From Archangium lipolyticum (GTDB lineage: Bacteria > Myxococcota > Myxococcia > Myxococcales > Myxococcaceae): 64,000 bases of DNA. The position numbers and the translations under genes were made by a program. Location of the stretch: assembly GCF_024623785.1 (NCBI RefSeq), contig NZ_JANKBZ010000029.1, positions 1 to 64,000 of the forward strand, given 5' to 3'. The notes below the pieces were generated by a model, which had not been told where the DNA came from, did no database searches, and saw only the letters and a list, made by a program, of their open reading frames with translations. Positions 22,542-31,472 of the stretch are shown here, piece after piece. Each line of letters begins with the position of its first letter. The first letter of the stretch is position 1.

Positions 22542-22757
22542 ATGAAGAAGGAAATGATTGTCAGGGCCTGGAAGGATCCGCTGTACCGCGCCAGCCTCTC
22601 CGCCGAGCAGCGCGCGGCCCTCCCCGACGTTCCCTCGGGCACGCCCATGACCGAGCTCGATGAGGCCGAGCTGGGCCTCGCCACCGGTGGGCTCCTGCCC
22701 AGGGGGACCACGGGCTGTATCGGGGGCGGCGCGACCTGCAGCATCATCATGATGTGA
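22542..22757 (+). CDS. Mersacidin/lichenicidin-type class II lanthipeptide precursor (orphan)
   Basis: A 71-residue peptide with ATG at 22542 and AAGGA in front. The leader KKEMIVRAWKDPLYRASLS... PSG... MTELDEAELGLATGG matches the mersacidin-family leader: an acidic helix ending in a Gly-Gly cleavage site (residues 49-50). The core, residues 51-71, is LLPRGTTGCIGGGATCSIIM plus a final Met, with two cysteines (59 and 66) and several Thr/Ser (56, 57, 65, 67) that could form lanthionine rings around a Gly-rich loop as in mersacidin. No LanM synthetase, LanT transporter or immunity gene is visible in the window, so modification would depend on an enzyme encoded elsewhere. The family call is confident; the ring pattern is inference. 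Confidence 0.78.
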   Translation: MKKEMIVRAWKDPLYRASLSAEQRAALPDVPSGTPMTELDEAELGLATGGLLPRGTTGCIGGGATCSIIMM

Positions 22758-22888
22758 GCCGCGCCGAGAATCCTCACACCATTCGAAGCCAGATGACCCA
22801 GGAGAAGCCACACCTCGTTCGAATCGACAGCGCCCACGGCCAACATGACGGCCGTGGGCGCGATTCCTCGCGGCGGTGCCCGGCTGGC

Positions 22889-23410
22889 TCAGGCGACTGC
22901 CTTGCTCCGGATGTAGGTGGGGCCGGACCGCGCTTCCACGACCTGGCGCACCTCGGAGCGCAACCCCAGCATGAACGCCACCTCGGCGACGACGAACAAG
23001 GGCCCCACGATCAATCCAACCAGATCGTCCACGAAGGCCGGCTTGCGCCCCTCGAAGTAATGACCCACGAACTGGAACACCCAGCCGACCACGAACAGGC
23101 CAATGCCAGCGCTCAGCCACGTGGTGGACCCCTGCGCGGCGAGCACCTGTCCCGCCCACAGGTTCAACGCCATGAGCACGGCCATGGTCAGCCCGAAACG
23201 CGAATCCAGCCGCAGGTAGAAGAGCACCGCGCCGAGGCTGACCACGAGGGCGGGTGACACCCACAGCCCGAGCACCTCGATGCCGGTCCGGGACAGCAGG
23301 GTGGCGACGGCCACCGCGATCATCGGGATGCCGATGAAGTGCGTGGCGATGTTGCGACGGTCACGATGATAGGCCGCGTACTGCGCGAGGTGATCAACGA
23401 GCGTTTTCAT
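22889..23410 (-). CDS. Mpo1-like protein (DUF962)
   Basis: A 173-residue membrane protein from ATG 23410 (MKTLVDHLAQYAAYHRDRRN). The family signature is present: NIATHFIGIPMI near residue 20 and GHYFEGRKPAFVDDL near 120, with conserved His residues that bind Fe(II) in yeast Mpo1. Four hydrophobic helices span the rest. Mpo1 is a dioxygenase that alpha-oxidises 2-hydroxy fatty acids in phytosphingosine breakdown. Bacterial members are not characterised, though some myxobacteria make sphingolipids, so a related substrate is conceivable. Divergence from or coupling with the LysR gene upstream on the same strand is not evident (about 100-bp gap). Confidence 0.85.
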   Translation of the reverse strand: MKTLVDHLAQYAAYHRDRRNIATHFIGIPMIAVAVATLLSRTGIEVLGLWVSPALVVSLGAVLFYLRLDSRFGLTMAVLMALNLWAGQVLAAQGSTTWLSAGIGLFVVGWVFQFVGHYFEGRKPAFVDDLVGLIVGPLFVVAEVAFMLGLRSEVRQVVEARSGPTYIRSKAVA

Positions 23411-23511
23411 ACATGTTCCCCTGGGCATGTCGGGTGCCGGACTTTCCTGGCGCCAGTGGTGACTCTGACAGGTTCCATACAGAGCCGCCATCACCGGCGC
23501 CAACGAAGGCG

Positions 23512-24402
23512 TCATGAACCTGACGGCTTCGGAGCGAGCTCCAACAGTGCATCGATGAGAGGATCTCGCTGCTTGCCCTTGCGCCACGCGGCATAGATGG
23601 GGAACTCGCGAGCCGGCTCCGTGAGAGGCCAGGCCACCACGCCGGGCACCCGCGGCCCTCGCGGCAGCAGCGAGGCCAGCAGCGAATACCCGAGCCCCGC
23701 CGCCACGAAGCCCAGGATGGTCTCCGACGAGTCCGCCGCGTACATCCTCGGTGGCACCACGCCGAAGTGCGCGAGCGCCGCGAGCTGCAACTCGCGCAGC
23801 TGCGGATCCGAGCTGTAGGTGATGAAGGGCTCGTCCTTGAGCTGCTCGGGGCTCACCGCGCCCTTGCTGCGAGCCAGCCGGTGGTTGGATGGGATGCAGA
23901 GGAAGGCGCGCGTCCTACCCACCAGCCGGGCGTCCAGATCCGGAGGCACCTCGGGCAGGTGGTCCACCAGCAGATCCGCCTCGCCCGAGCGCACGAGCGA
24001 CACCGCCGGCACCTTCGCCTCGAAGAGGGCCACCTCGATGTCCGACCGCTGGCCCTGCAACCGCCGCAGCCACGGTGGCAGCAGGTGGAGCAGCGTATGT
24101 CCCGAGGCGTGGATGCGCAGCCGCCCTCCCACCTCGCCCGAGCGCAGCGCGCGCTCCAGCCCGGGCAGGCCCTCGTAGAACGGCGCCACGTAGTCGTAGA
24201 GCGCGCGGCCCTGCGGCGTGAGCACCACGCGGTCCTTCCCCACCCGCTCGAAGAGGCGCACGCCCAGCTCGGACTCCAACCGCTTCACCTGCTGGTGCAC
24301 GCCCGGCTGGGTGATGGGGTACGGAAACGCGCGCGCCGCCCGGGCATACCCCTCGGTGCGCGCGACCCAGTAGAAGCCCTCGAGACGTTGAAGCTGAATC
24401 AT
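23512..24402 (-). CDS. LysR-family transcriptional regulator
   Basis: A 296-residue LTTR. The N-terminal winged helix-turn-helix covers residues 3-62 (RLEGFYWVARTEGYARAARA, ITQPGVHQQVKRLESELG, LFERVGKDRVVLT). The periplasmic-binding-protein-like effector domain follows (about 90-290) with the usual PSNHRLA and LGYSLLASLL segments. The recognition helix contains Pro and Gly, which is slightly atypical. The effector and targets are unknown. It lies upstream of the Mpo1-like gene on the same strand and is divergent from the YiaA/B gene at 24522, whose promoter it may control, as LysR proteins often regulate the divergent neighbour. Confidence 0.88.
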   Translation of the reverse strand: MIQLQRLEGFYWVARTEGYARAARAFPYPITQPGVHQQVKRLESELGVRLFERVGKDRVVLTPQGRALYDYVAPFYEGLPGLERALRSGEVGGRLRIHASGHTLLHLLPPWLRRLQGQRSDIEVALFEAKVPAVSLVRSGEADLLVDHLPEVPPDLDARLVGRTRAFLCIPSNHRLARSKGAVSPEQLKDEPFITYSSDPQLRELQLAALAHFGVVPPRMYAADSSETILGFVAAGLGYSLLASLLPRGPRVPGVVAWPLTEPAREFPIYAAWRKGKQRDPLIDALLELAPKPSGS

Positions 24403-24521
24403 TCACTCCACGTTATCGAACGCCGAGCCATTAGTTCCATGCGGTTTACGAGAAACGGGTGCATCGTGTGTCTCGTCAACGCGCTTCCACCGAAGCGACT
24501 CCGAACCGAAAGAGGCCTTCC

Positions 24522-24824
24522 ATGTCCCGCCAGCCCAACACCGCCGCAGTGCAGGCCACCCACAGTGGCGCCTGGGTCCTCCAATCCTGGCTCTCCTTCG
24601 CCCTGGCCGTCGGCGTGACGGCGCTCGGCATCTACCACCTGCCCGTCGACGGCTGGCAGAAGGCCTTCCTGGGCATGGGGCTGCTCTTCAGCATCGGCTC
24701 CACCTTCAGCCTCTCCAAGACGGTGCGCGACCAGCACGAGCAGGAGCGCCTCACCGCCCGCATCGACGAGGCCCGCGTCACCAAGCTGCTCGCCGAGGTC
24801 GACCCCATCAGCAGCCTGAAGTGA
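24522..24824 (+). CDS. YiaA/YiaB-type two-helix membrane protein
   Basis: A 100-residue protein from ATG 24522 with AGAGG before it. A helix pair at residues 20-37 (WLSFALAVGVTALGIYHLP) and 44-62 (KAFLGMGLLFSIGSTFSLSK) is the YiaA/B domain, followed by the typical KTVRDQHEQ motif and a soluble helical tail. The function of this family in the inner membrane is unknown; stress responses have been reported for some members. Its last 17 bp overlap the 3' end of the convergent DUF402 gene. Confidence 0.82.
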   Translation: MSRQPNTAAVQATHSGAWVLQSWLSFALAVGVTALGIYHLPVDGWQKAFLGMGLLFSIGSTFSLSKTVRDQHEQERLTARIDEARVTKLLAEVDPISSLK

Positions 24825-25395
24825 GTGCTCGGTGGAGGAAGTCCTCCACGGCCAGGGTCAGCCGCGCGGGCTCGGGACGCACGTCCCACTCCAGCGCCGA
24901 CTCCCCATCCCACCACTCCAGACGCCGGGCGAGCTCCTCGGCCACCTCGCGCGCCACCTCCGCCACCTCGCCGGGGATGTACCCCCGGGCCACCGCCGCC
25001 TCCATCTCCGCCACGTCCTGCACCTGCACCCGCTCCGCGCGGTGCGGCAGGTACGCCACGTCGATCTCCAGGTCCACGTAGCGCACCTCGCGCGGATGGA
25101 ACTCGATGGGCGTCTGGATGTTGTACAGCTCGCCAATGAGCGACCCCGACTGGCGCAGGTAGCGCCGCCGGGCCACCCAGGCGCCGAGTGGCAGCTCGAT
25201 GGTGCCGTGGTCCCCCCGCCGCTGCGTGGCATACAGCCCGTCATACGGCCGCCCCGGGCTCTGGAACCGGCGCGTCATCCGCACCAGCTCTCCGTCACAG
25301 GCCGCGACGTGCCCCCTCATCTGGATGGGCTTGCCCGGCTTCCACGGCTTGCCGTGGTGCACGGTGATGGGTTGTCCCTTTCGATACAATGGCAT
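24808..25395 (-). CDS. DUF402-domain protein
   Basis: A 195-residue cytoplasmic protein from ATG 25395 (MPLYRKGQPITVH). The DUF402 core is visible at about 70-165: PLGAWVARRRYLRQSGSLIG, EFHPREVRYVDLEIDVAYLP and the acidic VQDVAEMEAAVARGYIPGEV. DUF402 proteins adopt an FomD-like fold that hydrolyses nucleoside di- or triphosphates or nucleotide conjugates with divalent metal, and related domains occur in RNase G/E-like proteins. The conserved acidic residues are kept, so activity is plausible. Convergent with the YiaA/B gene with a 17-bp overlap; divergent from the AAA ATPase gene. Confidence 0.78.
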   Translation of the reverse strand: MPLYRKGQPITVHHGKPWKPGKPIQMRGHVAACDGELVRMTRRFQSPGRPYDGLYATQRRGDHGTIELPLGAWVARRRYLRQSGSLIGELYNIQTPIEFHPREVRYVDLEIDVAYLPHRAERVQVQDVAEMEAAVARGYIPGEVAEVAREVAEELARRLEWWDGESALEWDVRPEPARLTLAVEDFLHRALTSGC

Positions 25396-25506
25396 GACAG
25401 GATTCAACACCCGGCGGCCCGTCCGGACTTCCGGTGAGGGTTACCGGGCGAGCATCCCGGCCCGCCCTGTGTCCCCCTGCTCGCCCTCCCTGGTATATCC
25501 TTGGGC

Positions 25507-27075
25507 ATGACGTCCAGTCCCGCGCTCCCCCGCCCCGGGTCCCCGGCCACCTCCGCCCCCTGGCTGGAGGAGCTCGACATCCTCATCCGCGCCCGCTACC
25601 CGCTCCTCTACCTGGTGTCGTGGGAGGAGCACCGCGTGGACACCCTCCTCGCGGACATGGCCCGCGCCCATGGCAAGGTGCTCCTCACCTGGTCCACCAC
25701 CCGCGGCCTGCGCCAGGCGGGCGGCTCCCGCGGCCCCGCCTTCCCCGAGGACACCCGCAACCCCATGGCGGCGCTCGCCGCCATCGAGAAGCTCTCCGAG
25801 CCCTCCCTCGTCGTCCTCAAGGACTTCCACCCCTACCTCGAGGAGAAGTCCGTGGTGCGCGCCCTGCGCGAGCTCGCCCACTTCCTCAAGAGCACCTTCA
25901 CCACCGTCATCATCCTCTCCCCCACGCTCACCATCCCCACCGAGCTGGAGAAGGAGGTGTCCGTCCTCGACGTCCCGCTGCCCGGCTTCCAGGAGCTGCT
26001 CAACCTGCTCAAGGAGATCGTCGCCGTGGTGCGCCGGGGCAACAAGGCCACCATCGAGCTGTCGCGCGAGGACGCCGAGCAGCTCATCAAGGCCGCCCAG
26101 GGCCTCACCCTGTCGGAGGCGGAGAACGCCTTCGCCAAGGCCATCGCCCATGACGGCAGGCTGAGCGCCTCCGACATCCGCCGTGTCCAGGACGAGAAGC
26201 GCCAGGTCATCCGCAAGAGCGGGCTGCTCGAGTACTACCCGCCCGAGCAGGACCTGGGGAACGTGGGCGGCCTGCAGAACCTCAAGGCGTGGCTCACCCG
26301 GCGCACCGCCGCCTTCGGCGAGCGCGCGCGCCAGTTCGGCCTGCCCGAGCCGCGCGGGCTGCTGCTGCTCGGTGTGCAGGGCTGCGGCAAGAGCCTCACC
26401 GCCAAGGCCATCGCCGCGCACTGGAACCTGCCCCTGCTGCGGCTCGACATGGGCCGCATCTTCAGCGGCCTGGTGGGCTCCTCCGAGGAGAACCTCCGCA
26501 AGGCCATCCGCGTCGCCGAGAGCATCGCCCCCGTGGTGCTGTGGGTGGATGAAATCGAGAAGGGCCTGTCCGGCGTGGCCTCCTCGGGCACGGCCGACGG
26601 CGGCGTCACCGCGCGCGTCTTCGGCACCCTGCTCACCTGGCTCCAGGAGAAGACGGCCCCCGTGTTCGTCGTGGCCACCGCCAACCGCATCGAGGGACTT
26701 CCCCCCGAGCTGCTGCGCAAGGGACGCTTCGACGAGATCTTCTTCATCGACCTGCCCGAGGCCGCCGAGCGCCGCGACATCTTCCGCATCCACCTGCAAC
26801 GGAGGAAGAGGGATCCGGCCGCGTACGACCTGCACGCGCTGGCCGACATGGCCTCGGACTTCAGCGGCGCGGAGATAGAGCAGGTCGTCATCGCCGCGCT
26901 CTACGAGGCCTTCGGCGAGAACGTGGAGTTGGGGCAGGCCCACCTCACGCGCGCCATCCAGGAGACGTTCCCGCTCGCCGTCACCATGCGCGACGACATC
27001 CTCCGGCTGCGCGAGTGGGCCCGCGGGCGCACCCGGCCCGCCTCGCCGCCGGTCCACGGCTCGCGGAAGGAGTAG
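25507..27075 (+). CDS. Ycf46-like AAA+ ATPase
   Basis: A 522-residue protein from ATG 25507. The N-terminal third (about 20-230) is the Ycf46-type degenerate domain (LDILIRARYPLLYLVSWEEH). The AAA+ module at about 255-460 has Walker A GVQGCGKSLTAKA, Walker B VVLWVDEIEKG, and the second region FVVATANRIEGLPPELLRKGRFDEIFFIDLP with sensor and arginine-finger residues. Ycf46 homologues in cyanobacteria and plastids are linked to CO2/bicarbonate use or stress, and many bacteria encode them with no known role. Translation is coupled to the zinc-ribbon membrane protein gene 3 bp downstream, whose GGAG lies inside the end of this gene, so the two probably form an operon. Confidence 0.87.
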   Translation: MTSSPALPRPGSPATSAPWLEELDILIRARYPLLYLVSWEEHRVDTLLADMARAHGKVLLTWSTTRGLRQAGGSRGPAFPEDTRNPMAALAAIEKLSEPSLVVLKDFHPYLEEKSVVRALRELAHFLKSTFTTVIILSPTLTIPTELEKEVSVLDVPLPGFQELLNLLKEIVAVVRRGNKATIELSREDAEQLIKAAQGLTLSEAENAFAKAIAHDGRLSASDIRRVQDEKRQVIRKSGLLEYYPPEQDLGNVGGLQNLKAWLTRRTAAFGERARQFGLPEPRGLLLLGVQGCGKSLTAKAIAAHWNLPLLRLDMGRIFSGLVGSSEENLRKAIRVAESIAPVVLWVDEIEKGLSGVASSGTADGGVTARVFGTLLTWLQEKTAPVFVVATANRIEGLPPELLRKGRFDEIFFIDLPEAAERRDIFRIHLQRRKRDPAAYDLHALADMASDFSGAEIEQVVIAALYEAFGENVELGQAHLTRAIQETFPLAVTMRDDILRLREWARGRTRPASPPVHGSRKE

Positions 27076-27078
27076 CCC

Positions 27079-27801
27079 ATGTCGTCCAAGTTCTCCCGCT
27101 TCCTCCACCTCGAGCGCTCGCGCGGCGAGAAGACGCCCCCCGGGGGCCAGGTGCGGCTGCAGGACGGCAACCGCTTCGAGTCCGTGGTGGGACCTGGCGA
27201 GGCGCCTTCCACGGTGGCCGTGCCCGAGGCCCACGTCGAGCGCTTCAAGCTGCACGGACAGACGCCCCTGGCGCTCGATGTCGAGCCCCGGGCGGAGCAG
27301 CGCTTTCCCCGCTGCATCCAGTGCCAGACCGAGAACGGCCGCTTCACCCAGGCGTGCACCACGTGTGGCGCGGACCTCCAGTCTCCCGAGCAGCTCGCGG
27401 ACAACGAGCAGCGCTGGCGCGCCCAGGAGCAGTTCGACGCCGAGACCCGCGCACGGATGGAGGTGCGCCAGAAGAGCCATCAGCGGGACGAGGCCGAGCG
27501 GCTCGCGGAGCACCAGCGCTACCAGGAGCAGCTCGCGCGGGCCCTCGAGAAGGACCGCTCGTTCATCAGCAGGCTCCAGCCCTTCTTCGAGCCGTGCCTC
27601 GGCGTGGGGCTGCTGCGGCTCATCCCCCACCCGCTCGCGCGCTGGAGCGCCCTCGCCTGGGCCCTCGGCCTGCCCGTGCTGCTCGTGCGATTCGGCAACG
27701 CGCCGCTTCAGCACCTCGGGCTGTACCTGGGGGTGTTCGTCGCCCTGAGCTTCGTTCCCACCTGGCTCTGGACGGCCGGGCGCGGGGGCCGCTGGCACTG
27801 A
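27079..27801 (+). CDS. Zinc-ribbon membrane protein
   Basis: A 240-residue protein. A short zinc ribbon, CIQC... CTTCG (four Cys near residues 78-97), is followed by a charged coiled-coil stretch (about 105-160, rich in Glu, Gln and Arg) and two C-terminal hydrophobic helices (about 185-205 and 210-230). The domain order suggests a membrane-anchored adaptor with a cytoplasmic metal site. No named family is recognised. It sits directly downstream of the Ycf46-like ATPase gene and may assist it. Its TGA abuts the stop codon of recF on the other strand without a single base between. Confidence 0.72.
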   Translation: MSSKFSRFLHLERSRGEKTPPGGQVRLQDGNRFESVVGPGEAPSTVAVPEAHVERFKLHGQTPLALDVEPRAEQRFPRCIQCQTENGRFTQACTTCGADLQSPEQLADNEQRWRAQEQFDAETRARMEVRQKSHQRDEAERLAEHQRYQEQLARALEKDRSFISRLQPFFEPCLGVGLLRLIPHPLARWSALAWALGLPVLLVRFGNAPLQHLGLYLGVFVALSFVPTWLWTAGRGGRWH

Positions 27802-28953
27802 TTACGAGGGCTCGTCCGCGGGCAGCTCCCGCGCCGGCGGCACGCTCGACACCTCTCCGGTGCGCACGGCCAGCCACTGCGTGTCCTGTGCCGCGGCCGC
27901 GCGCACCAGGCCCGCGTCCGTCGTCGTGAGGAACACCTGCGCGCCACTCGCCGACAGGTAGTTCATCAGGTACGCGTTGCGCTCCGGGTCCAGCTCGCTC
28001 GACACGTCGTCCAGCATCAGCAGGGGCAGGAAGCCCATCGCCGCCTCGAGGTTCTCGATCTCCGCGATCTTCCACCCCAGCACCAGCGCCCGCTGCTGTC
28101 CCTGGCTCGCGTACGCCCGCGCGCTCCGCCCGCCCAGCGTCACCGTCACGTCGTCCGCGTGCGGCCCCACCGAGGTGAAGCGCCGCTCGGTGTCCCTCCG
28201 GTAACGCGCCGCCAGCGCCTCCTTCAGCGCCACCGCCAGCGCGGCCTCGTCCGCCGCCGCGAAGTCCACGTCCCCCAGGTGCGCCGGGTGGTAGCCGTAG
28301 ACCGCCGGCTCCGGCGTCCGCCCGATGGAGGCGAACGTCGCCTGCGCCCTCGGCGCCAGCTCCGCCATCAGCGCCCGCCGCCGCGCGTACACCCGCGCTC
28401 CCGCCTTCGCGAGCGTCTCGTCGTAGGCCTCCAGGTACGCCGGGTCCACCGGGCCCTCGCGCAGCAGCCGGTTGCGGTTCTTCAGCGCCCGCCCATACTC
28501 GCGGCTCTCGCGCAGGAACGCCGGGAAGCGGTTGAACACCGCCCGGTCCAGGAAGGCCCTCCGCGCGTCCGGCCCGCCCTTCACCACCTCCAGGTCGTCC
28601 GGCGTGAAGGCCACCACCGACACGCCCCCGAAGTAGTCCTCCAGGCTCGACGCCTTCTTCCCATCCACGAAGGCCTGCCGCACGCCACCGGACACCTCGA
28701 CGGAGATTTCGCGCTCCGCTCCCTTGAGCAGGAAGCGGCCCGTCACCCGGGCTCCCTGCGTCCCCCACCGCACCAGCTCCGACAGGCGCCCGGCCCGCAG
28801 CGGCTTCAGCGTCGCGAGGAAGTAGAGCGCCTCCAGCAGGTTCGTCTTCCCCTGGCCGTTCTGCCCCACCGCGATGGTCGCGTGCGGGCTCGGCGCCAGG
28901 GAGACCTGGCCAAGGTTGCGGAAATCCTGGACGTGAAGTGCCAACAGGCGCAC
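27802..28953 (-). CDS. recF: RecF DNA repair ATPase
   Basis: A 383-residue SMC-like ATPase of normal RecF length, started by GTG at 28953. The N-terminus LLALHVQDFRNL, Walker A GQNGQGKTNLLEAL (about 30-43), the signature YASQGQQRALVLG and Walker B LPLLMLDDVSSELD with D-loop are all intact. RecF with RecO and RecR loads RecA on gapped DNA and helps restart forks. In many bacteria recF lies next to dnaA, dnaN and gyrB; here it is isolated between the zinc-ribbon gene and a hypothetical gene on the same strand, so the ancestral origin-linked cluster has been broken up. Confidence 0.93.
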   Translation of the reverse strand: MRLLALHVQDFRNLGQVSLAPSPHATIAVGQNGQGKTNLLEALYFLATLKPLRAGRLSELVRWGTQGARVTGRFLLKGAEREISVEVSGGVRQAFVDGKKASSLEDYFGGVSVVAFTPDDLEVVKGGPDARRAFLDRAVFNRFPAFLRESREYGRALKNRNRLLREGPVDPAYLEAYDETLAKAGARVYARRRALMAELAPRAQATFASIGRTPEPAVYGYHPAHLGDVDFAAADEAALAVALKEALAARYRRDTERRFTSVGPHADDVTVTLGGRSARAYASQGQQRALVLGWKIAEIENLEAAMGFLPLLMLDDVSSELDPERNAYLMNYLSASGAQVFLTTTDAGLVRAAAAQDTQWLAVRTGEVSSVPPARELPADEPS

Positions 28954-28998
28954 GGGAGCTTTCTCCCATCCGGGGTCACCAGCGTCCAGGTTAATCCC

Positions 28999-30216
28999 CT
29001 ACCCTGACATCCTCCCCGTCCGAGGCTGGCTGGCCGCCTCCCGGGCCTTCTGTACCAGCCCCGGCAGATCCTCCGCCGCATCCCCCACGCTTCCCGGGGG
29101 CAGCCGGGCGAGCGGCTCCCGCTCCGGAGAGAAGAGCCTCGCCGGCGTCTGCCCCTGGCCCCGCAGCCGGATGAAGAGGCGCAGCGATTCCCGCAGCCGC
29201 TCCATGTCCGGGCCCGTCTCGGTCCTCCCACGCTGTGCCGCCGTCCACAGCCGCACCCACGCGGACTCCTCGTTCCACGGCCCCACCGGACGCGCATGGG
29301 ACAGCGAGGCCAGCTCCGCCGCGACTTCCAGCAACCCCGCCCGGCCCTCTCCCAGCACCTCCGAGGCCGCCAGCCGCGCCTCCGCCGAGGACTCCCGGGC
29401 CGCCAGCCAGCCCAGCAGCTCCGGCCACTCCTCCTCGCGAGGCTCCACCGGTGCCAGGCGGGACTCCAGCAGGGCCTTCACCCGGGAGCGCGCCAGGTCG
29501 TGCCAGAAGGCCGCGTGCAGCAGCAGCTCCGGCCCGCTGCGCGGAGGGTGCACCGGCGCGAGCCTCGCCCGCTTCGCCAGGAAGGCTCTCACCCGGCCCG
29601 TGGCGTCGAAGCGGTCCAGCCGGCTCCAGAGCGTCTCCAGGGCCTTGTCGGCCAGGGGCAGCGCCCGGCGGAGCTCGTCCGCCTCCGCCGCGTCGAAGGG
29701 CAGCCCGCTCGTTGGGGCGGGACGCTTGAAGACGCGCTCGAAGACCTCGGCCGCCGTGCAGACGGCCCGCAGCTCCGGGAGGTTGCGCGGCAACATCTCC
29801 ACCGCCTGGGCCCAGAGGCGCCGCCCCAGCAGCGGCCCCGCGTCCAGCACCTCCTCCTCCAGCTGCAGCAGGGCCTCCCCGAGGAGCTCCGGCTTCTTCT
29901 TCGCGATGAGCCGCCGGTCCACCGCCCACGCGACGGCCTCGCGCAGCCGCAGCACCTCGGTCAGCAACGCCATGGGCGCCGAGCCGCTCGGCCAGCCCTC
30001 CGCCTCCGCGCGCCGGGACACCGCCTCCAGCGTGGCATCCACCTCCGGCTGGGCCAGTGCCACCTCGCGCAGCAGTTCGAGGTTGGCCCGTACCCGGTCC
30101 TTCCAGAAGAAGGCCCGGAGCAGCTTCTCCAGGGCGCGGTAGCGCAAACGTGTGGCTTCGAGCAGATCCGCGCGGTCTTCGAGCCGCGCACGCAGGATGT
30201 CCGGATGTGTGGCCAC
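28999..30216 (-). CDS. Large hypothetical helical protein
   Basis: A 405-residue cytoplasmic protein if started at GTG 30216 (frame beginning VATHPDILRARLEDRADL); the longer frame to 30270 would need TTG and codes for a low-complexity leader. It is almost entirely alpha-helical with many Leu, Ala, Arg and Glu and no signal peptide or membrane helix. The C-terminus becomes Gly/Pro-rich (RLRGQGQTPARLFSPEREPL). No family is recognised. It is upstream of recF on the same strand with a 45-bp gap, so co-transcription with recF is possible, and divergent from the AAA-TOPRIM pair. Confidence 0.65.
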   Translation of the reverse strand: MATHPDILRARLEDRADLLEATRLRYRALEKLLRAFFWKDRVRANLELLREVALAQPEVDATLEAVSRRAEAEGWPSGSAPMALLTEVLRLREAVAWAVDRRLIAKKKPELLGEALLQLEEEVLDAGPLLGRRLWAQAVEMLPRNLPELRAVCTAAEVFERVFKRPAPTSGLPFDAAEADELRRALPLADKALETLWSRLDRFDATGRVRAFLAKRARLAPVHPPRSGPELLLHAAFWHDLARSRVKALLESRLAPVEPREEEWPELLGWLAARESSAEARLAASEVLGEGRAGLLEVAAELASLSHARPVGPWNEESAWVRLWTAAQRGRTETGPDMERLRESLRLFIRLRGQGQTPARLFSPEREPLARLPPGSVGDAAEDLPGLVQKAREAASQPRTGRMSG

Positions 30217-30431
30217 TGTAGGCCCACTATAAGGATGCACGGGCGGGGTGGCAGGCCCCCAGTGGCTCAACTCTCACCAAGCCAACGCCCCGCCAAACCC
30301 CATGGGGAAACCAGGAGGCAGGATGTTCACTCCTGACGCCATGCTCTCGCGAACATTGAGGTTTCGTGTCGTGAGTAGGGTCGCCTACAGTCCTGATGCG
30401 TGATAGCAGCAGGCTCAGGAACACGCGGCCG

Positions 30432-31472
30432 ATGCAACTCACCCACCTCCACATCCAAAATTTCAAGGGCATCGCCCAACTCGACATCCCCTTCCTGGAA
30501 GAGGGAACCGACCGGCCACGCCCGCTGACGATGCTGCTCGGCGACAACGGCTCGGGTAAGACGACCGTGCTCCAGGCGGTTGCACTGGCGATGTCTCTGG
30601 CGACGCGGCAGACGCTGGAGCCCTCCAGGTTCGGGTGGACTGGATTTCTGCCCGAACGGGTGTCGAGCCGCGGGCCTACACGAGTCGAGCTGGACGTGCG
30701 TTTCGAGCCCGATGAACTGGTTGCGACGCAAGAACTCTTCCAGCAATGGCTCCAGGCCGGCAGCCCTGGCGAACATGCACCTCTCCCGCCACCCGCCCAC
30801 CATGCTCAGGTGAGGCTCGTCTATGCCGGTGGTGGGCTGTCCTCGCCCCAAGGACTAGGCGCGCTGAGCCAGTTCCTTGGCCGATTCTTCATTTCCGCAC
30901 TGAGCCAGACCCAGGCGCACATCCGCTCGTCCTATCTACCCAGGTTGGGCAGTACCTACTGGTTCGACCAACACCGCAACTTGAGGACAATCGGCTACGG
31001 GAAATTGCGTGAGTACCTCGTCGGCTGGTGGGGCTTTCATACCTCCCCTCGCAAGACGGAGGCCTCCGATTACCTCCTGCGGCTCGAGACGCGGTTCGCG
31101 GAGATCTTCCCGGGAACGCGCTTCGTCGGCGTGGAGCCTCGTGAGGTGGGACAGGCGCCGAGCGCCGCGGACTCCTACTTCCTCATCGAGCGTGACGGTC
31201 GCGTCTACGACCTGACCGAGATGTCCTCGGGAGAGCAGGCCATCTTCCCTCTGCTCTTCGAGTTCGTGCGTTTGGGTATCGCGCGATCTGTCGTGCTGAT
31301 CGACGAACTGGAACTGCACCTGCACCCCCCGCAGCAGCAGGTACTCATCTCCTCGCTTCAGCGCATCGGACCCGACTGCCAGTTCATCGTAACGAGCCAC
31401 TCGCCTTATCTGGAAACGGTGACCCCGTCCGAGAACGAGGTCCGGCTTCCCGGAGGCCAGCCGTGCCTGTAG
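30432..31472 (+). CDS. AAA (ABC-type) ATPase of an AAA-TOPRIM pair
   Basis: A 346-residue protein from ATG 30432 (MQLTHLHIQNFKGIAQ, the expected first strand of SMC/OLD-like ATPases); an upstream ATG at 30396 is possible. Walker A GDNGSGKTTVL (about 38-48), a signature-like TEMSSGEQAIFPLLFEF, Walker B SVVLIDELELHLHP and switch His in VTSHSPY are intact. This is the AAA_15/AAA_21 type found in OLD nucleases and in AriA of PARIS. It overlaps the next gene by 10 bp. The pair is therefore likely one functional complex in which the ATPase senses a trigger and controls the nuclease partner. Sensing specificity is not readable. Confidence 0.78.
   Translation: MQLTHLHIQNFKGIAQLDIPFLEEGTDRPRPLTMLLGDNGSGKTTVLQAVALAMSLATRQTLEPSRFGWTGFLPERVSSRGPTRVELDVRFEPDELVATQELFQQWLQAGSPGEHAPLPPPAHHAQVRLVYAGGGLSSPQGLGALSQFLGRFFISALSQTQAHIRSSYLPRLGSTYWFDQHRNLRTIGYGKLREYLVGWWGFHTSPRKTEASDYLLRLETRFAEIFPGTRFVGVEPREVGQAPSAADSYFLIERDGRVYDLTEMSSGEQAIFPLLFEFVRLGIARSVVLIDELELHLHPPQQQVLISSLQRIGPDCQFIVTSHSPYLETVTPSENEVRLPGGQPCL

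Noticed and set aside
22394-22663. Second lanthipeptide precursor starting at the upstream GAACCCCATGAAG copy
   Set aside because: The frame has no leader motif or GG site and runs out of frame through the real precursor gene.
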